A stretch of 64,000 nt of DNA from Mycolicibacterium mucogenicum DSM 44124. Lineage in GTDB: Bacteria; Actinomycetota; Actinomycetes; Mycobacteriales; Mycobacteriaceae. The translations under genes were made by a program, and so were the position numbers. The notes below the pieces were generated by a model. It ran no database searches. It was not told where the DNA came from and was given only the letters and a program-made list of their open reading frames with translations. Positions 22,369 to 30,580 of the stretch are shown here, one piece after another; within the stretch, counting starts at the first letter, position 1; each line of letters begins with the position of its first letter. The stretch spans positions 1 through 64,000 of the forward strand of contig NZ_CP062008.1 in the NCBI RefSeq assembly GCF_005670685.2. Reading direction: 5' to 3'.

Positions 22369-23922
22369 TCATGACGCGTTCCGGCAGTTTGTGCCCGGCT
22401 CCTGAGGTGGCGGAGGGAGTGCCGTGGCCGTCGGGGACGGAGCCGCGGGCGAGGTCGGGGCAGGTGCGGGGCTGGAGGGGTTGGGAGCCGGCGCCGGGCT
22501 TGGTGCCGGTGCGGGGGTCGGCGCCGGGGTGGGGGCGGCCGTCGTCGACGCCGGGGCCTCGGGACCGGGGGCCGGGCCGCGCGGCGGCTGCGGCACCACC
22601 GACAGCGACGGCGCCGGTGCAGGGTTCGGAGCGGGCGCCGGCGGGGTGACGGGCGGCGCGCACAGTGGCAGCAGCGAGGCGCGGCTGAGTTCCTTGAGCT
22701 GACGGATCGCGTCGTCGACGGTGCCGGTCGGCAGGCCGGCGGTGACCTGGGCGCGGCCGGACTCGCGCAGATCGGCGACCTTCATGGGCTGGCAGCCCGC
22801 GCGGGTGTCGTCGACGCCGATGATCGTCATGTCGGAATGGCTGTCCAGACACGCCAGCAGGTAGGGCTCCTGCAGTGGCAGCCCGAGCAGGGAACCCGGC
22901 ACGCCGCGCATGATGTAGACCGAGCCGTTGTAGCCGGAGACGTAGTAGTTGCTCCGGATCAGGTAGCGCCCGATGGCCAGTCCGCTGACGAGCAGCAGGA
23001 TCAGCACGATCGCGCCGATGATCAGATTGCGCCGGGTGTGCTTCTTGCGCTGCGGTGGATCAAGTTGTGCCGCAGGCTTTTTCGCGGCTGCCGCCACGCG
23101 CTTGGGGTTGAAGGCGGAGGCGCGTCCGGCGGCGGTGTTGGGGGGCAGCGTGTCGTCGTCCTGGCCCGACACCGCGCCGGCCAGGATGGGTGCGGTCTGG
23201 CCGTATTCGTAGTCGACGACGTCGGCCACCACGACCGTGACGTTGTCGGGGCCACCGCCGCGCAGGGCCAGCTCGATGAGTCGGTCGGCGCAGTCCACGA
23301 CGTCCGGGATCTGCATCGCCGTCTGGATGGTCTCGTGGCTGACCGGGTCGGACAGGCCGTCCGAGCACAGCAGGTAGCGGTCACCGGCGCGGACCTCGCG
23401 CATCGTCAGCGTCGGCTCGACCTCGTGACCGGTCAGCGCCTTCATGATCAGCGAGCGCTGCGGATGACTGTGGGCCTCTTCGGCCGTGATGCGGCCGTCG
23501 TCGACCAGGGTCTGGACGAAGGTGTCGTCCTTGGTGATCTGGGTCAGCTCGCCGTCGCGCATCAGGTAGCCGCGGGAGTCGCCGATGTGCACCATGCCCA
23601 GCCGCGTCCCCGCGAACAGGATCGCGCTCAGGGTGGTGCCCATGCCCTCGAGTTCGGGATCGGCCTCGACGTGCGCCGCGATGGCGGCATTGCCGTCGTG
23701 GACGGCGTCGTTCAGCTTGGCCAGCAGGTCGCCGCCGGGTTCGTCGTCGTCGAGGTGGGCCAGCGCGGCGATGACCAGCTGCGAGGCGACCTCGCCGGCG
23801 GCGTGGCCACCCATGCCGTCCGCCAAGGCGAGGAGGCGGGCCCCCGCATAGACGGAGTCCTCATTGTTGGCGCGGACCAGGCCGCGGTCGCTGCGCGCGG
23901 CATATCGGAGTACGAGTGTCAC
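22369..23922 (-). CDS. pstP: PP2C-family Ser/Thr phosphatase PstP
   Basis: PstP is the metal-dependent phosphatase that reverses PknA/PknB phosphorylation. Residues 1-240 form the PP2C domain with the metal-binding motifs DGMGGHAAGE, GDSRGYL, CSDGLSD and GGPDNVTVV. A transmembrane helix (near 300-320) and an extracytoplasmic domain follow. The last 90 or so residues are a Pro/Ala-rich low-complexity tail. It starts at GTG, overlapping the fhaB stop as GTGA. At 517 residues it matches the mycobacterial form. Confidence 0.97.
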   Translation of the reverse strand: MTLVLRYAARSDRGLVRANNEDSVYAGARLLALADGMGGHAAGEVASQLVIAALAHLDDDEPGGDLLAKLNDAVHDGNAAIAAHVEADPELEGMGTTLSAILFAGTRLGMVHIGDSRGYLMRDGELTQITKDDTFVQTLVDDGRITAEEAHSHPQRSLIMKALTGHEVEPTLTMREVRAGDRYLLCSDGLSDPVSHETIQTAMQIPDVVDCADRLIELALRGGGPDNVTVVVADVVDYEYGQTAPILAGAVSGQDDDTLPPNTAAGRASAFNPKRVAAAAKKPAAQLDPPQRKKHTRRNLIIGAIVLILLLVSGLAIGRYLIRSNYYVSGYNGSVYIMRGVPGSLLGLPLQEPYLLACLDSHSDMTIIGVDDTRAGCQPMKVADLRESGRAQVTAGLPTGTVDDAIRQLKELSRASLLPLCAPPVTPPAPAPNPAPAPSLSVVPQPPRGPAPGPEAPASTTAAPTPAPTPAPAPSPAPAPNPSSPAPAPTSPAAPSPTATALPPPPQEPGTNCRNAS

Positions 23923-24386
23923 GGGCGCAGCTCAATTACCGTCTTGCCGATTCGAACCGGCGTTCCCATTGGAACCCTTACCGCCGTCGTCACTTTCGCC
24001 CTGTCCAGGTATGTACCGTTGGTCGATCCTAGGTCTTCGACGTACCACTCGGAGCCTCTCGGCGACAGCCGGGCGTGCCGTGTCGAGGCGTAGTCGTCGG
24101 TGAGCACCAGGGTGGAGTCGTCGGCCCGGCCGATCAGAACGGGCTGGCTGGTCAGGGTGATCCGGGTGCCCGCGAGGGCGCCATCGGTCACCACCAACTG
24201 GCGCGCGTACCGGCGTCGGTCCCGGTTGGGCAGCAGGGTGCCACGGAACGCCAGACCGCGCCGCACCATGACGGCTCCGGTGGGTGCGTAGATGTCGGTG
24301 CGCAGGACACGCAGAACCGACCAGATGAAAAGCCAGAGCAACAGAAGGAAACCGACCCGCGTCAGCTGCAGAACTAACCCCTGCAT
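23919..24386 (-). CDS. fhaB: FHA-domain membrane protein FhaB (FipA)
   Basis: FhaB/FipA binds phosphothreonine and links PknA signalling to FtsZ and FtsQ at the septum. The 155-residue product has an N-terminal transmembrane segment (residues 8-28). The C-terminal FHA domain has the expected IGR, STRHARLS and GSTNGTYLD motifs. The start MQGLVLQL at 24386 is chosen because it fits the family length. It overlaps pstP by four bases. Confidence 0.95.
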   Translation of the reverse strand: MQGLVLQLTRVGFLLLLWLFIWSVLRVLRTDIYAPTGAVMVRRGLAFRGTLLPNRDRRRYARQLVVTDGALAGTRITLTSQPVLIGRADDSTLVLTDDYASTRHARLSPRGSEWYVEDLGSTNGTYLDRAKVTTAVRVPMGTPVRIGKTVIELRP

Positions 24387-24463
24387 CCGACGTCCTCTCC
24401 GTTGCCGCATCGAGGCTGGGCCCGGTGCCCGGTAGCCGTCGGCATCGTCACGATACTTTGGCG

Positions 24464-24499
24464 GTCACCGGCCGGTGTGAACATCATCCGGCCGGTGAC
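24464..24499 (-). terminator. Hairpin in the fhaA-fhaB spacer
   Basis: A perfect 12-bp GC-rich inverted repeat (arms 24464-24475 and 24488-24499, loop of 12) lies 12 bases beyond the fhaA stop codon and 78 bases before fhaB. There is no T run on the minus strand. It could be a partial terminator that lowers expression of the downstream genes relative to fhaA, or an RNA-stability element. Confidence 0.55.
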
Positions 24500-24510
24500 G
24501 GAAACCGAGC

Positions 24511-26028
24511 TCAGTGAACGCGGACCACGATCTCGGAGTGACCCACCCGGATGACGTCGCCGTCGGCCAGCTGCCACTCCTGCACCGGGGCGTTGTTGAC
24601 GGTGGTGCCGTTGGTCGAGTTCAGATCCGAGAGCAGCGCGGTGTGGCCGTCCCAGCGGATCTCGAGGTGCCGGCGCGAAACGCCGGTGTCGGGCAGACGG
24701 AACTGTGCGTCCTGGCCGCGGCCGATGACGTTCGCGCCTTCGCGCAGCTGGTAGGTGCGGCCGCTGCCGTCGTCGAGCTGGAGAGTGACGTTCGCGCCCG
24801 CGGCACCGTAGCCGCCGTAGCCGGCCGGCTGACCGTAGTCGGGCTCGGCGTAGCCGGCGCCTGCGCCGCCGCCGTAACCCTGGTCGCCGTAGCCGGCCTG
24901 GGCCGGAGCCTGACCGTAGCCCTGATCAGCGGGGGCATGACCGTAACCCTGGTCGGCGGGCGGCTGACCGTAGGACGGCTGCTGCGGCTGGCCGTAGTTC
25001 TGCTCGCCGTAGCCGCCCTGGCCGTAACCGCCCTGCTGGGGCTGGCCGTAGCCACCCTGCTGGCCGCCGTAACCCTGGTCGGGCTGTCCATAGCCGCCCT
25101 GCTGGGGCTGGCCGTAACCGCCCTGCTGGCCGCCGTAACCCTGGTCGGGCTGTCCGTAGCCGCCCTGCTGGGGCTGGCCGTAACCGCCCTGCTGGCCGCC
25201 ATAGCCCTGATCGGGCTGCTGGCCGTAGCTCTGCTGGCCGTAGCCCTGGTCGGGCTGGCCGTAACCATGCTGAGGACCGACGGGCGGCGGTCCGGGAGGA
25301 CCACCCTGCGGACCGCCGAAGCCACCCTGGCCGTATCCGGACGGACCCGCGCCGTAACCGGCCTGCTCGGGCTGGCCGTAGCCACCCTGCTGGCCGTACC
25401 CGGGGCCACCCTGCGGCGCGCCGTAACCGCCCTGCTGTCCGTAACCCTGCGGGGGCTGGCCGTAGCCCTGACTCGGGTCCTGCGGGTACTGCTGACCGCG
25501 CTGCTCGTCGGGCTGCCGTCCGTAGTCGTACTCGTCGCCTGGCTGGCCCTGTCCCTGGCCGGGGCGGTGGGTCGGGTTGTCAGTCATCGTTGGTACTCCT
25601 GGTTCTGCGGTGTGCACGCGGTCGCTGGGTGCCGGCCGCGGTGGCCCGGCGGTTGAGTCGGGGTTGACCGCGCCGTGGGCGCGGAATTGGCCGGTATGAA
25701 GGCCAGGTGACGGCTCAAACCTGACGACCACCTCACCATACGTTTGCCATCCCCGCTCATGGACGAATCCCTCAAGGTGTTTGGCAAAAGCACTGGGTGT
25801 GAGGTCAGGATCGGCGTTCACCTTCTCGAAATCGGTGTAACTGAGCGTAATGACGTAATCGTTCGGTGCCAAAATACGGCCGCCACCGACATCGCGGGCA
25901 CCGGATTCGGCTTCCCGCTGGAGGGCGGCCTCGACTTCCGGGGGTGCGATCGACCCCCCGAAGACGCGGGCAAAAGCGTCTCCGACCGTGGTCTCGAGCT
26001 TGCGCTCGATCCGGTCGACCAGACCCAT
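24511..26028 (-). CDS. fhaA: FHA-domain protein FhaA
   Basis: FhaA is a cytoplasmic adaptor that binds phosphorylated partners, including the pseudokinase of MviN/MurJ, and so modulates peptidoglycan synthesis. The 505-residue protein has an N-terminal DUF3662 domain (residues 1-120, starting [12 protein letters not shown]) and a central disordered Gly/Tyr/Gln/Pro-rich region (about 150-400). The C-terminal FHA domain carries [15 protein letters not shown] and NSTNGTTVN. The middle includes a three-copy 22-residue repeat, so length should vary between strains. It is the first gene of the minus-strand signalling operon. Confidence 0.96.
   Translation of the reverse strand: MGLVDRIERKLETTVGDAFARVFGGSIAPPEVEAALQREAESGARDVGGGRILAPNDYVITLSYTDFEKVNADPDLTPSAFAKHLEGFVHERGWQTYGEVVVRFEPSPGLHTGQFRAHGAVNPDSTAGPPRPAPSDRVHTAEPGVPTMTDNPTHRPGQGQGQPGDEYDYGRQPDEQRGQQYPQDPSQGYGQPPQGYGQQGGYGAPQGGPGYGQQGGYGQPEQAGYGAGPSGYGQGGFGGPQGGPPGPPPVGPQHGYGQPDQGYGQQSYGQQPDQGYGGQQGGYGQPQQGGYGQPDQGYGGQQGGYGQPQQGGYGQPDQGYGGQQGGYGQPQQGGYGQGGYGEQNYGQPQQPSYGQPPADQGYGHAPADQGYGQAPAQAGYGDQGYGGGAGAGYAEPDYGQPAGYGGYGAAGANVTLQLDDGSGRTYQLREGANVIGRGQDAQFRLPDTGVSRRHLEIRWDGHTALLSDLNSTNGTTVNNAPVQEWQLADGDVIRVGHSEIVVRVH
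25028..25225. repeat. 66-bp in-frame tandem repeat inside fhaA, three copies
   Basis: The string CCGCCCTGCTGGGGCTGG recurs at about 25028, 25094 and 25160, a 66-base period. Each unit encodes 22 residues of Gly/Tyr/Gln/Pro-rich sequence with the core [13 protein letters not shown]. Copies differ by only a few bases, pointing to recent expansion or gene conversion. Confidence 0.9.
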
Positions 26029-26304
26029 GTCCCCCTGCCTCGCTTCGTCTCGGTGGTCCAGATGTGATGTGCGCGATACCCGCGGACAGCACTGTTACGC
26101 ATGGTATCGGCCTGACCTTGTAATACGTGACCAACAGAATCGTGAGAATTCGAAACCCGCTGGTCAGGACGTGATGAGGCGGCACGCAGGCGGTCCGACC
26201 ACGTCATTTCGCGGTGTCAGTGGGTGCCGATGCGGAGAACCCCGTGGTCAGGCGCGGATTTGGAGCCGGGGGTGGGGGTGGTGGTACTCTCTCCCAGTTG
26301 TTTG
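26029..26304 (-). promoter_or_regulatory. Upstream region of the fhaA-pknB operon
   Basis: This 276-base spacer separates fhaA (minus) from tRNA-Leu (plus), so it must hold the promoters of both. On the minus strand an AT-richer stretch around 26090-26140 is the likeliest operon promoter. The bases just before the tRNA include GGTGGTACTCTCT, whose TACTCT (about 26284-26289) could be the tRNA -10 box. No gene is supported here. Confidence 0.4.
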
Positions 26305-26387
26305 GGGCGAGTGGCGGAATGGCAGACGCGCTGGCTTCAGGTGCCAGTGTCCTTCGGGACGTGGGGGTTCAAGTCCCCCTTCGCCCA
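26305..26387 (+). tRNA. leuT: tRNA-Leu (CAG anticodon)
   Basis: This class II tRNA has acceptor arms GGGCGAG and TTCGCCC. The anticodon stem CTGGC/GCCAG encloses TTCAGGT with CAG at 26338-26340. A long variable arm (GTCC-TTC-GGGAC region) and a T arm GGGGG-TTCAAGT-CCCCC follow. No CCA is encoded. It marks the left border of the accessory block that follows. Confidence 0.97.
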
Positions 26388-26394
26388 CTCAACG

Positions 26395-26433
26395 AAAGCC
26401 GCGAATCCGGTTCGGATTCGCGGCTTTTGCTTT
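26395..26433 (+). terminator. Intrinsic terminator of tRNA-Leu
   Basis: A perfect 15-bp stem (arms 26395-26409 and 26413-26427, loop of 3) leads into TTTTGCTTTT. It starts 8 bases after the tRNA and is a textbook rho-independent terminator. Confidence 0.9.
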
Positions 26434-26854
26434 TGGTCGAGCGCGACTGTGAGCGCTTCGCAGGCGAAGCGGCCCTGATCTCTGCATAGTGCTCACACCC
26501 GTCGGCAGTTGGGTCAGCAAGAAGCCGTCGATACCGGGCATGCGGGGGTCCGAGACAACTGCGGGTAAGCCAGCGAGGCCTCGAATCCAAAAAGCGGTGG
26601 CAGGAAATAGAAGAAACAGAACACCGACCGTCACCGATCAACCCGCGCGGAGTGCCTTGTTGTAGAGAAACGAGAAGGATCATTTCCCCGTCTCGTTTCG
26701 CGTCGCCGCGTGGAGAATGCACCCCAATGTTTGCCGTGTTCTAGATCACTGACGGATGACGTTCGGTCTCCCGGCGGGTTCCCGACTACACCTTCCATAA
26801 CGTGTCCGTCACTGCTGATGGATATCAAAGCTGGCGTATTCAGGGGGAATCGTC
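26434..26854. other. Gene-free stretch between tRNA-Leu and the nuclease toxin gene
   Basis: About 420 bases have lower GC content than the flanks and no convincing coding frame. On the minus strand a short stretch (about 26634 down to 26490) reads as a hydrophobic N-terminus followed by VVSDPRMPGIDGFLL, which resembles the phospho-acceptor motif of response-regulator receivers. It might be a gene remnant but lacks supporting length. The 3' part must hold the promoter of the toxin gene; AGGGGGA at 26842-26848 is its ribosome site. Confidence 0.4.
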
Positions 26855-28927
26855 GTGGGGGACTTCTTGCCGGGTGGTCGGCGGTGGTGGCGCATCGCTC
26901 GGTGGTGGCCGGTGGTGGTGGCTTTGGTGGCCACGATCGCGCTGGCCGTAAGTGGACAGTGTTTGTTTGCCAGCTCTGGCCGGTCAGGGCCTGTAGGCGG
27001 GCGTGCCGCATCGATTGGTGATCGTGCACCCTCGGATGCACAGGCGGTGGCTGCTGCGGCGTCCGCTGCATTCGTGGGGACCGCCCTGGCCTCGGATGGC
27101 ACGCTCAGCGCTGAGGCGCGGTCGGCGAAGATCCCGTCTGATCCGGTGGCGGGCTGGGATCTGCCCACCACCGACGGGCGCAGCGCCCAACTGGTCCTGC
27201 CGGCCGGTCTGGGGGCCGGCGAGCACACCCCCGCCGGCCAGGTCGTCTATCCGGACCGCGGCGCCGGTTTCAGCGTGATCGCCGAGAACCAGGGCTCAGG
27301 TGGGCGCACCATCACCCGCATCCCCCACCAGCTGACAAACACTGCCACAGCGCCGGGCACCTCAGCGGCGGCAACCAGCGCCGACGGCCAAGTACTGCCG
27401 ATGGTGCCGATGTTCCTGCGCACCCCAGCAAACACGGTGATGCTGGCCCACACCAGCGGGATCATCACCCTGAACCAGGCCACCCCAGCGGCGACCACCA
27501 TCGCTACGATCGCCGCCCCACAGGCCCGCGACAGCCGTGGCAGCGTCGTGCCGAGTGCCTTTGTGACCCAACAGATCCGGCCGGGCCTGTATCTGCTGGC
27601 CCAAGTGATCCGCCCCGACTCCGCCACGGTATGGCCGGTATACGCCGACCCCTGCTTTTCCTGCATGGTCGACAGCGTCGTGTCTGCAGCTCACACGGTG
27701 GCCGACGCTACGGTCGTCGGCGCCAAGGCTGTTGGAAATTTCGTCAAGAACAACCCGCTGGAGTCTGCCGAGATCGTTGGCGGGTCGGTGCTCATGGTCA
27801 CCGGCGTAGGGACCGGGTTCGGAGCCAGTCTTGTGCTCTCCGGCACCACCGGGCTGGTGCAGAAAGCCGCTGCCGCTGACCCGACAAACCAGGTCCTGGC
27901 CGCCGCTGGTGACGCGCTGGAAGTCGCCAACTACATCAGCCCTGCTCGCAGCGTGCAAAAAGGGCTGACCGCGATCGCCGAACGAGGCGCGCAGAAACTC
28001 GGTGACGATGTCGCTGAAGGTGCGCTCCGTGACGTTGCGGCGGCCAAACCGGTCACCCCCACCCCGTCACCGCAACTGGCCACCGACGTCGCCGGAGCGC
28101 TGACGCCCAAGCCGGGTGTGGGCACTCCGGCAATGCCTACCGGACCTCCGGCAGGACCGCTGCGCTCGCCCGATGGCCGCTACCCCGTGGAGCTGCCCAT
28201 CGGTCCCGTGCCACCCAAGACCAACTATGAGCCACCAAGTGTGTCGCAGCCTGCGGGCACTCGGAATGACTGCGGCGATATCTGCGAGAACCCGGCGACC
28301 ATTTATAGCGAGGAATGGACCCCCGGCACGTTCAACAACAAGCTGTCCGCGATCGACGAGGGCCGCGCACCGGTCACCCTCAACCGCGAAACCGACAGGC
28401 AGACCATTCGACGCAATCGCAACGGAGCAACAAGTGCGTCTCCGAGCAACAAATGGTGGAACCGTGACGAAGACCCGCTTGCTTCCTCGCTGCAGTCCAC
28501 GGCGAACGGTGGCACCGAGTCGCGCGTCGAACATGTTCCAGACTGGGAAGGCCAGCGTGAGGGAGACCAAATCTTGCGCACGTTCCGGGAGCAGAACATC
28601 AAGCATGGGGACGCCTACGATCGGGTGTTCCGAGGCGATGACGGCCAAGTACGGTGTGCACCTTGCGCAATCGACCGTCGCAACAGGCAGGACGCTGCCG
28701 CAGAAGCCGCGCGCGCACGGGCCCAGGCCAACGTCCGGGGAGCGGGCACGACCAGTGCGTCGACATCGACTCAGCGCAGTGCCTCACAAACCAATGTCAC
28801 CAACAACACCCAAGACACCACCAGCCGCCACGGCGGAAACCGCAATAACTCGCGTGGTTCGAAGAACGGCGCTAAGAAAAACAAGAAGCAAAGCACCAAC
28901 AAGAAGCATCGCAAAGGTCAGAAGTAG
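26855..28927 (+). CDS. Predicted exported nuclease toxin with NucA/NucB-type domain
   Basis: The 690-residue protein starts at GTG with a good ribosome site. A single hydrophobic segment at residues 17-36 (a signal anchor or signal peptide) is followed by a long Ala/Thr/Gly-rich region and a hydrophobic patch near 305-340. A Pro-rich linker runs from about 400 to 465. Residues 470-595 resemble a NucA/NucB sporulation/competence DNase: CGDIC, then RDEDPLASS at 537-545, VEHVPDWEGQREG and LRTFREQNIKHGDAYDRVF. A 90-residue basic tail rich in Asn, Lys and Arg closes the protein. It has no LXG or WXG100 module, so the export route is unclear. The next gene, 26 bases on, is a plausible immunity gene. 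The toxin role is inferred from domain layout. Confidence 0.72.
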   Translation: MGDFLPGGRRWWRIARWWPVVVALVATIALAVSGQCLFASSGRSGPVGGRAASIGDRAPSDAQAVAAAASAAFVGTALASDGTLSAEARSAKIPSDPVAGWDLPTTDGRSAQLVLPAGLGAGEHTPAGQVVYPDRGAGFSVIAENQGSGGRTITRIPHQLTNTATAPGTSAAATSADGQVLPMVPMFLRTPANTVMLAHTSGIITLNQATPAATTIATIAAPQARDSRGSVVPSAFVTQQIRPGLYLLAQVIRPDSATVWPVYADPCFSCMVDSVVSAAHTVADATVVGAKAVGNFVKNNPLESAEIVGGSVLMVTGVGTGFGASLVLSGTTGLVQKAAAADPTNQVLAAAGDALEVANYISPARSVQKGLTAIAERGAQKLGDDVAEGALRDVAAAKPVTPTPSPQLATDVAGALTPKPGVGTPAMPTGPPAGPLRSPDGRYPVELPIGPVPPKTNYEPPSVSQPAGTRNDCGDICENPATIYSEEWTPGTFNNKLSAIDEGRAPVTLNRETDRQTIRRNRNGATSASPSNKWWNRDEDPLASSLQSTANGGTESRVEHVPDWEGQREGDQILRTFREQNIKHGDAYDRVFRGDDGQVRCAPCAIDRRNRQDAAAEAARARAQANVRGAGTTSASTSTQRSASQTNVTNNTQDTTSRHGGNRNNSRGSKNGAKKNKKQSTNKKHRKGQK

Positions 28928-28953
28928 ACGCGAGCCGATAAGGTCCACCGAGC

Positions 28954-29403
28954 ATGACTACCCAGCTTATCGCCGAATTTGATGTCTTTCCCGATGGCGG
29001 CATGGTCCGCATCGATGCTCCTGGGCACGTAGGGCCAGACCCCGACATCGCCGGAGGGGGACCGCAGTTCGGGGGCGGTGGCACATTCGTGGCGAGCCTC
29101 CATTCCATCCGGGTGTGCACGATGTCCGGCGACACCGCCGAGATCGTCGGGCGCGATGTCAAGGTGCGGGTGTACGTTGGCTCCGATCCCGTCGGGTTCG
29201 GTGCCCTGATCTACGACGGAACACTCGATCTCACCGAGCCCACGCTGGCCATCGGAGAGATGCTCGTTGGTGATGAATGGCTTCAACGGGTAAATGTCGA
29301 CCGAACCGGGCCCACTCGAATCCAGGTCTATGCCCAAAACACCGTCCCTGAGTTGGCAGACGAACCCGAAACACCCACCGACCTCAACATTCTCATCGAG
29401 TAA
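28954..29403 (+). CDS. Small acidic protein, candidate immunity factor for the upstream nuclease
   Basis: The 149-residue product has no signal peptide and is acidic. It appears to be a beta-sandwich, with strands such as DVKVRVYVGS, ALIYDGTLDLT and TRIQVYAQNT. It follows the nuclease gene after 26 bases on the same strand, the usual layout of a toxin-immunity pair. Its general build (an early F-V strand, a middle SIRV strand and a late strand pair) recalls Nin/ComJ, the cytoplasmic inhibitor of NucA. That similarity is by eye and weak. Without the neighbour I would call it hypothetical. Confidence 0.6.
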   Translation: MTTQLIAEFDVFPDGGMVRIDAPGHVGPDPDIAGGGPQFGGGGTFVASLHSIRVCTMSGDTAEIVGRDVKVRVYVGSDPVGFGALIYDGTLDLTEPTLAIGEMLVGDEWLQRVNVDRTGPTRIQVYAQNTVPELADEPETPTDLNILIE

Positions 29404-29556
29404 CAGGCAGGGGGCATCGCGGGGTTGACGTGTCTGCATTCGTTCGACGCCACCGTCCATGAACCCGCACCAAGTGTCGCGGTTGTTAGGGATTTGGATG
29501 GCACAGGTCCAATCTCGGTCAGGCGGGCAGGGCATGTGGGGAGCACCGGTCGGGTT

Positions 29557-30369
29557 TCAAGTTTTCGTCGCAGTGAAAACTTCCAGAGCGACAGACTCGA
29601 TGAAGCGGTCCGACGGATTGATTGCAAGAAGCGCGGTACTCATTGCCTCTTCGAAGGCACTCTGCCTGTCGCCGAGCAGTCGGCGAAGTGGCAGTGAGGT
29701 CGAGTACAGATAGCCGACGATTCGTTCGATCGTCCATGAGCGCCGATATCGGTAGACCTCTCGACCAACCCGCGAAAAGGGAGAACTAACCAATATCTGC
29801 TCGTGAGTCCGGCTGTCATCGACTGATGATGGAGAAATAGCTTGGTCATACGTCGGGATGAAGCTGCGCTGGGTGTCTTGGATCGCCTGTTGCCATGGGG
29901 CGCTTGGAAATAGGAGGTTCGTGTCGTTGACTATGACTAGGGCGCCATCGTCATCGACCATGTCATCGAGGTCGACGAGGACCTGTGCACGGTCCATCCA
30001 GTGAAAGGCACGCCCGACGGTGACGATGCTGAATCGACCCAGATCGACTGGAATGTGTGCTGAACTCCCTTGTCTCCAAAACACATTGGTGACTCCCTGC
30101 GCTTCGGCTCGACGGGTGGCTTCGGCGAGCATGCCGGATTCAGGGTCGACGCCGACCGCCTCGGCGACGTGACCTGCCAAAGGCAATGTGAGTTGACCGG
30201 TCCCACAGCCGAGGTCGAGCAGACGGCCGGTGCCGTCTAAGCGCAGTTGCTGGACCAGGTCGTTGATAACGACTGCCGGGTAGTTGGGACGAAAGCGCGC
30301 GTAATGCCAAGCGGTACCTTCAAAAAGGTCGCCCGCCCAGTTGCTGACGCGTCCATTGGTCTCGCTGAT
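29557..30369 (-). CDS. Class I SAM-dependent methyltransferase, apparently starting at ATC
   Basis: The frame encodes a Rossmann-fold methyltransferase with the SAM-binding motif LLDLGCGTGQLTLPLAG, then VGVDPESGML (acidic ribose contact) and the family block FSIVTVGRAFHWMD. The sequence ahead of motif I (NWAGDLFEGTAWHYARFRP) matches the usual family N-terminus, but no ATG, GTG or TTG lies in frame upstream of it. The only codon with a good ribosome site is ATC at 30369, seven bases after GGGGAGG. That start gives 270 residues. The first conventional start (TTG at 30186) would remove the SAM motif. The substrate is unknown. Confidence 0.7.
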   Translation of the reverse strand: MSETNGRVSNWAGDLFEGTAWHYARFRPNYPAVVINDLVQQLRLDGTGRLLDLGCGTGQLTLPLAGHVAEAVGVDPESGMLAEATRRAEAQGVTNVFWRQGSSAHIPVDLGRFSIVTVGRAFHWMDRAQVLVDLDDMVDDDGALVIVNDTNLLFPSAPWQQAIQDTQRSFIPTYDQAISPSSVDDSRTHEQILVSSPFSRVGREVYRYRRSWTIERIVGYLYSTSLPLRRLLGDRQSAFEEAMSTALLAINPSDRFIESVALEVFTATKT

Positions 30370-30580
30370 GCTGGTTCCTCCCCGAATGCCAGCCCGGTGC
30401 TCAGTCTCGAATGTAGAGAATCCGGACGGCTGAGGGTCCTTTCCCGCGAAGACCGATCACTCCGGCTGTGGCTCTTGGTCGGCCAGCTTTCGAAGCGGAC
30501 CTCGAACCCAAGCGTCCACCTGGCGTTGCCCGGCGAGGCGCACGACGAGGGACCCCTCCCGCCACGCTCTGGGCTCAGCT

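Noticed and set aside
25028..25225. Regular 66-bp repeats that might suggest a CRISPR array
   Set aside because: The repeats are contiguous, in frame and encode the FhaA linker; there are no unique spacers and no cas genes.
29404..29556. A further small gene between the immunity candidate and the methyltransferase
   Set aside because: Short frames exist on both strands but start without ribosome sites and have mixed codon use; the gap is better read as a convergent gene end.
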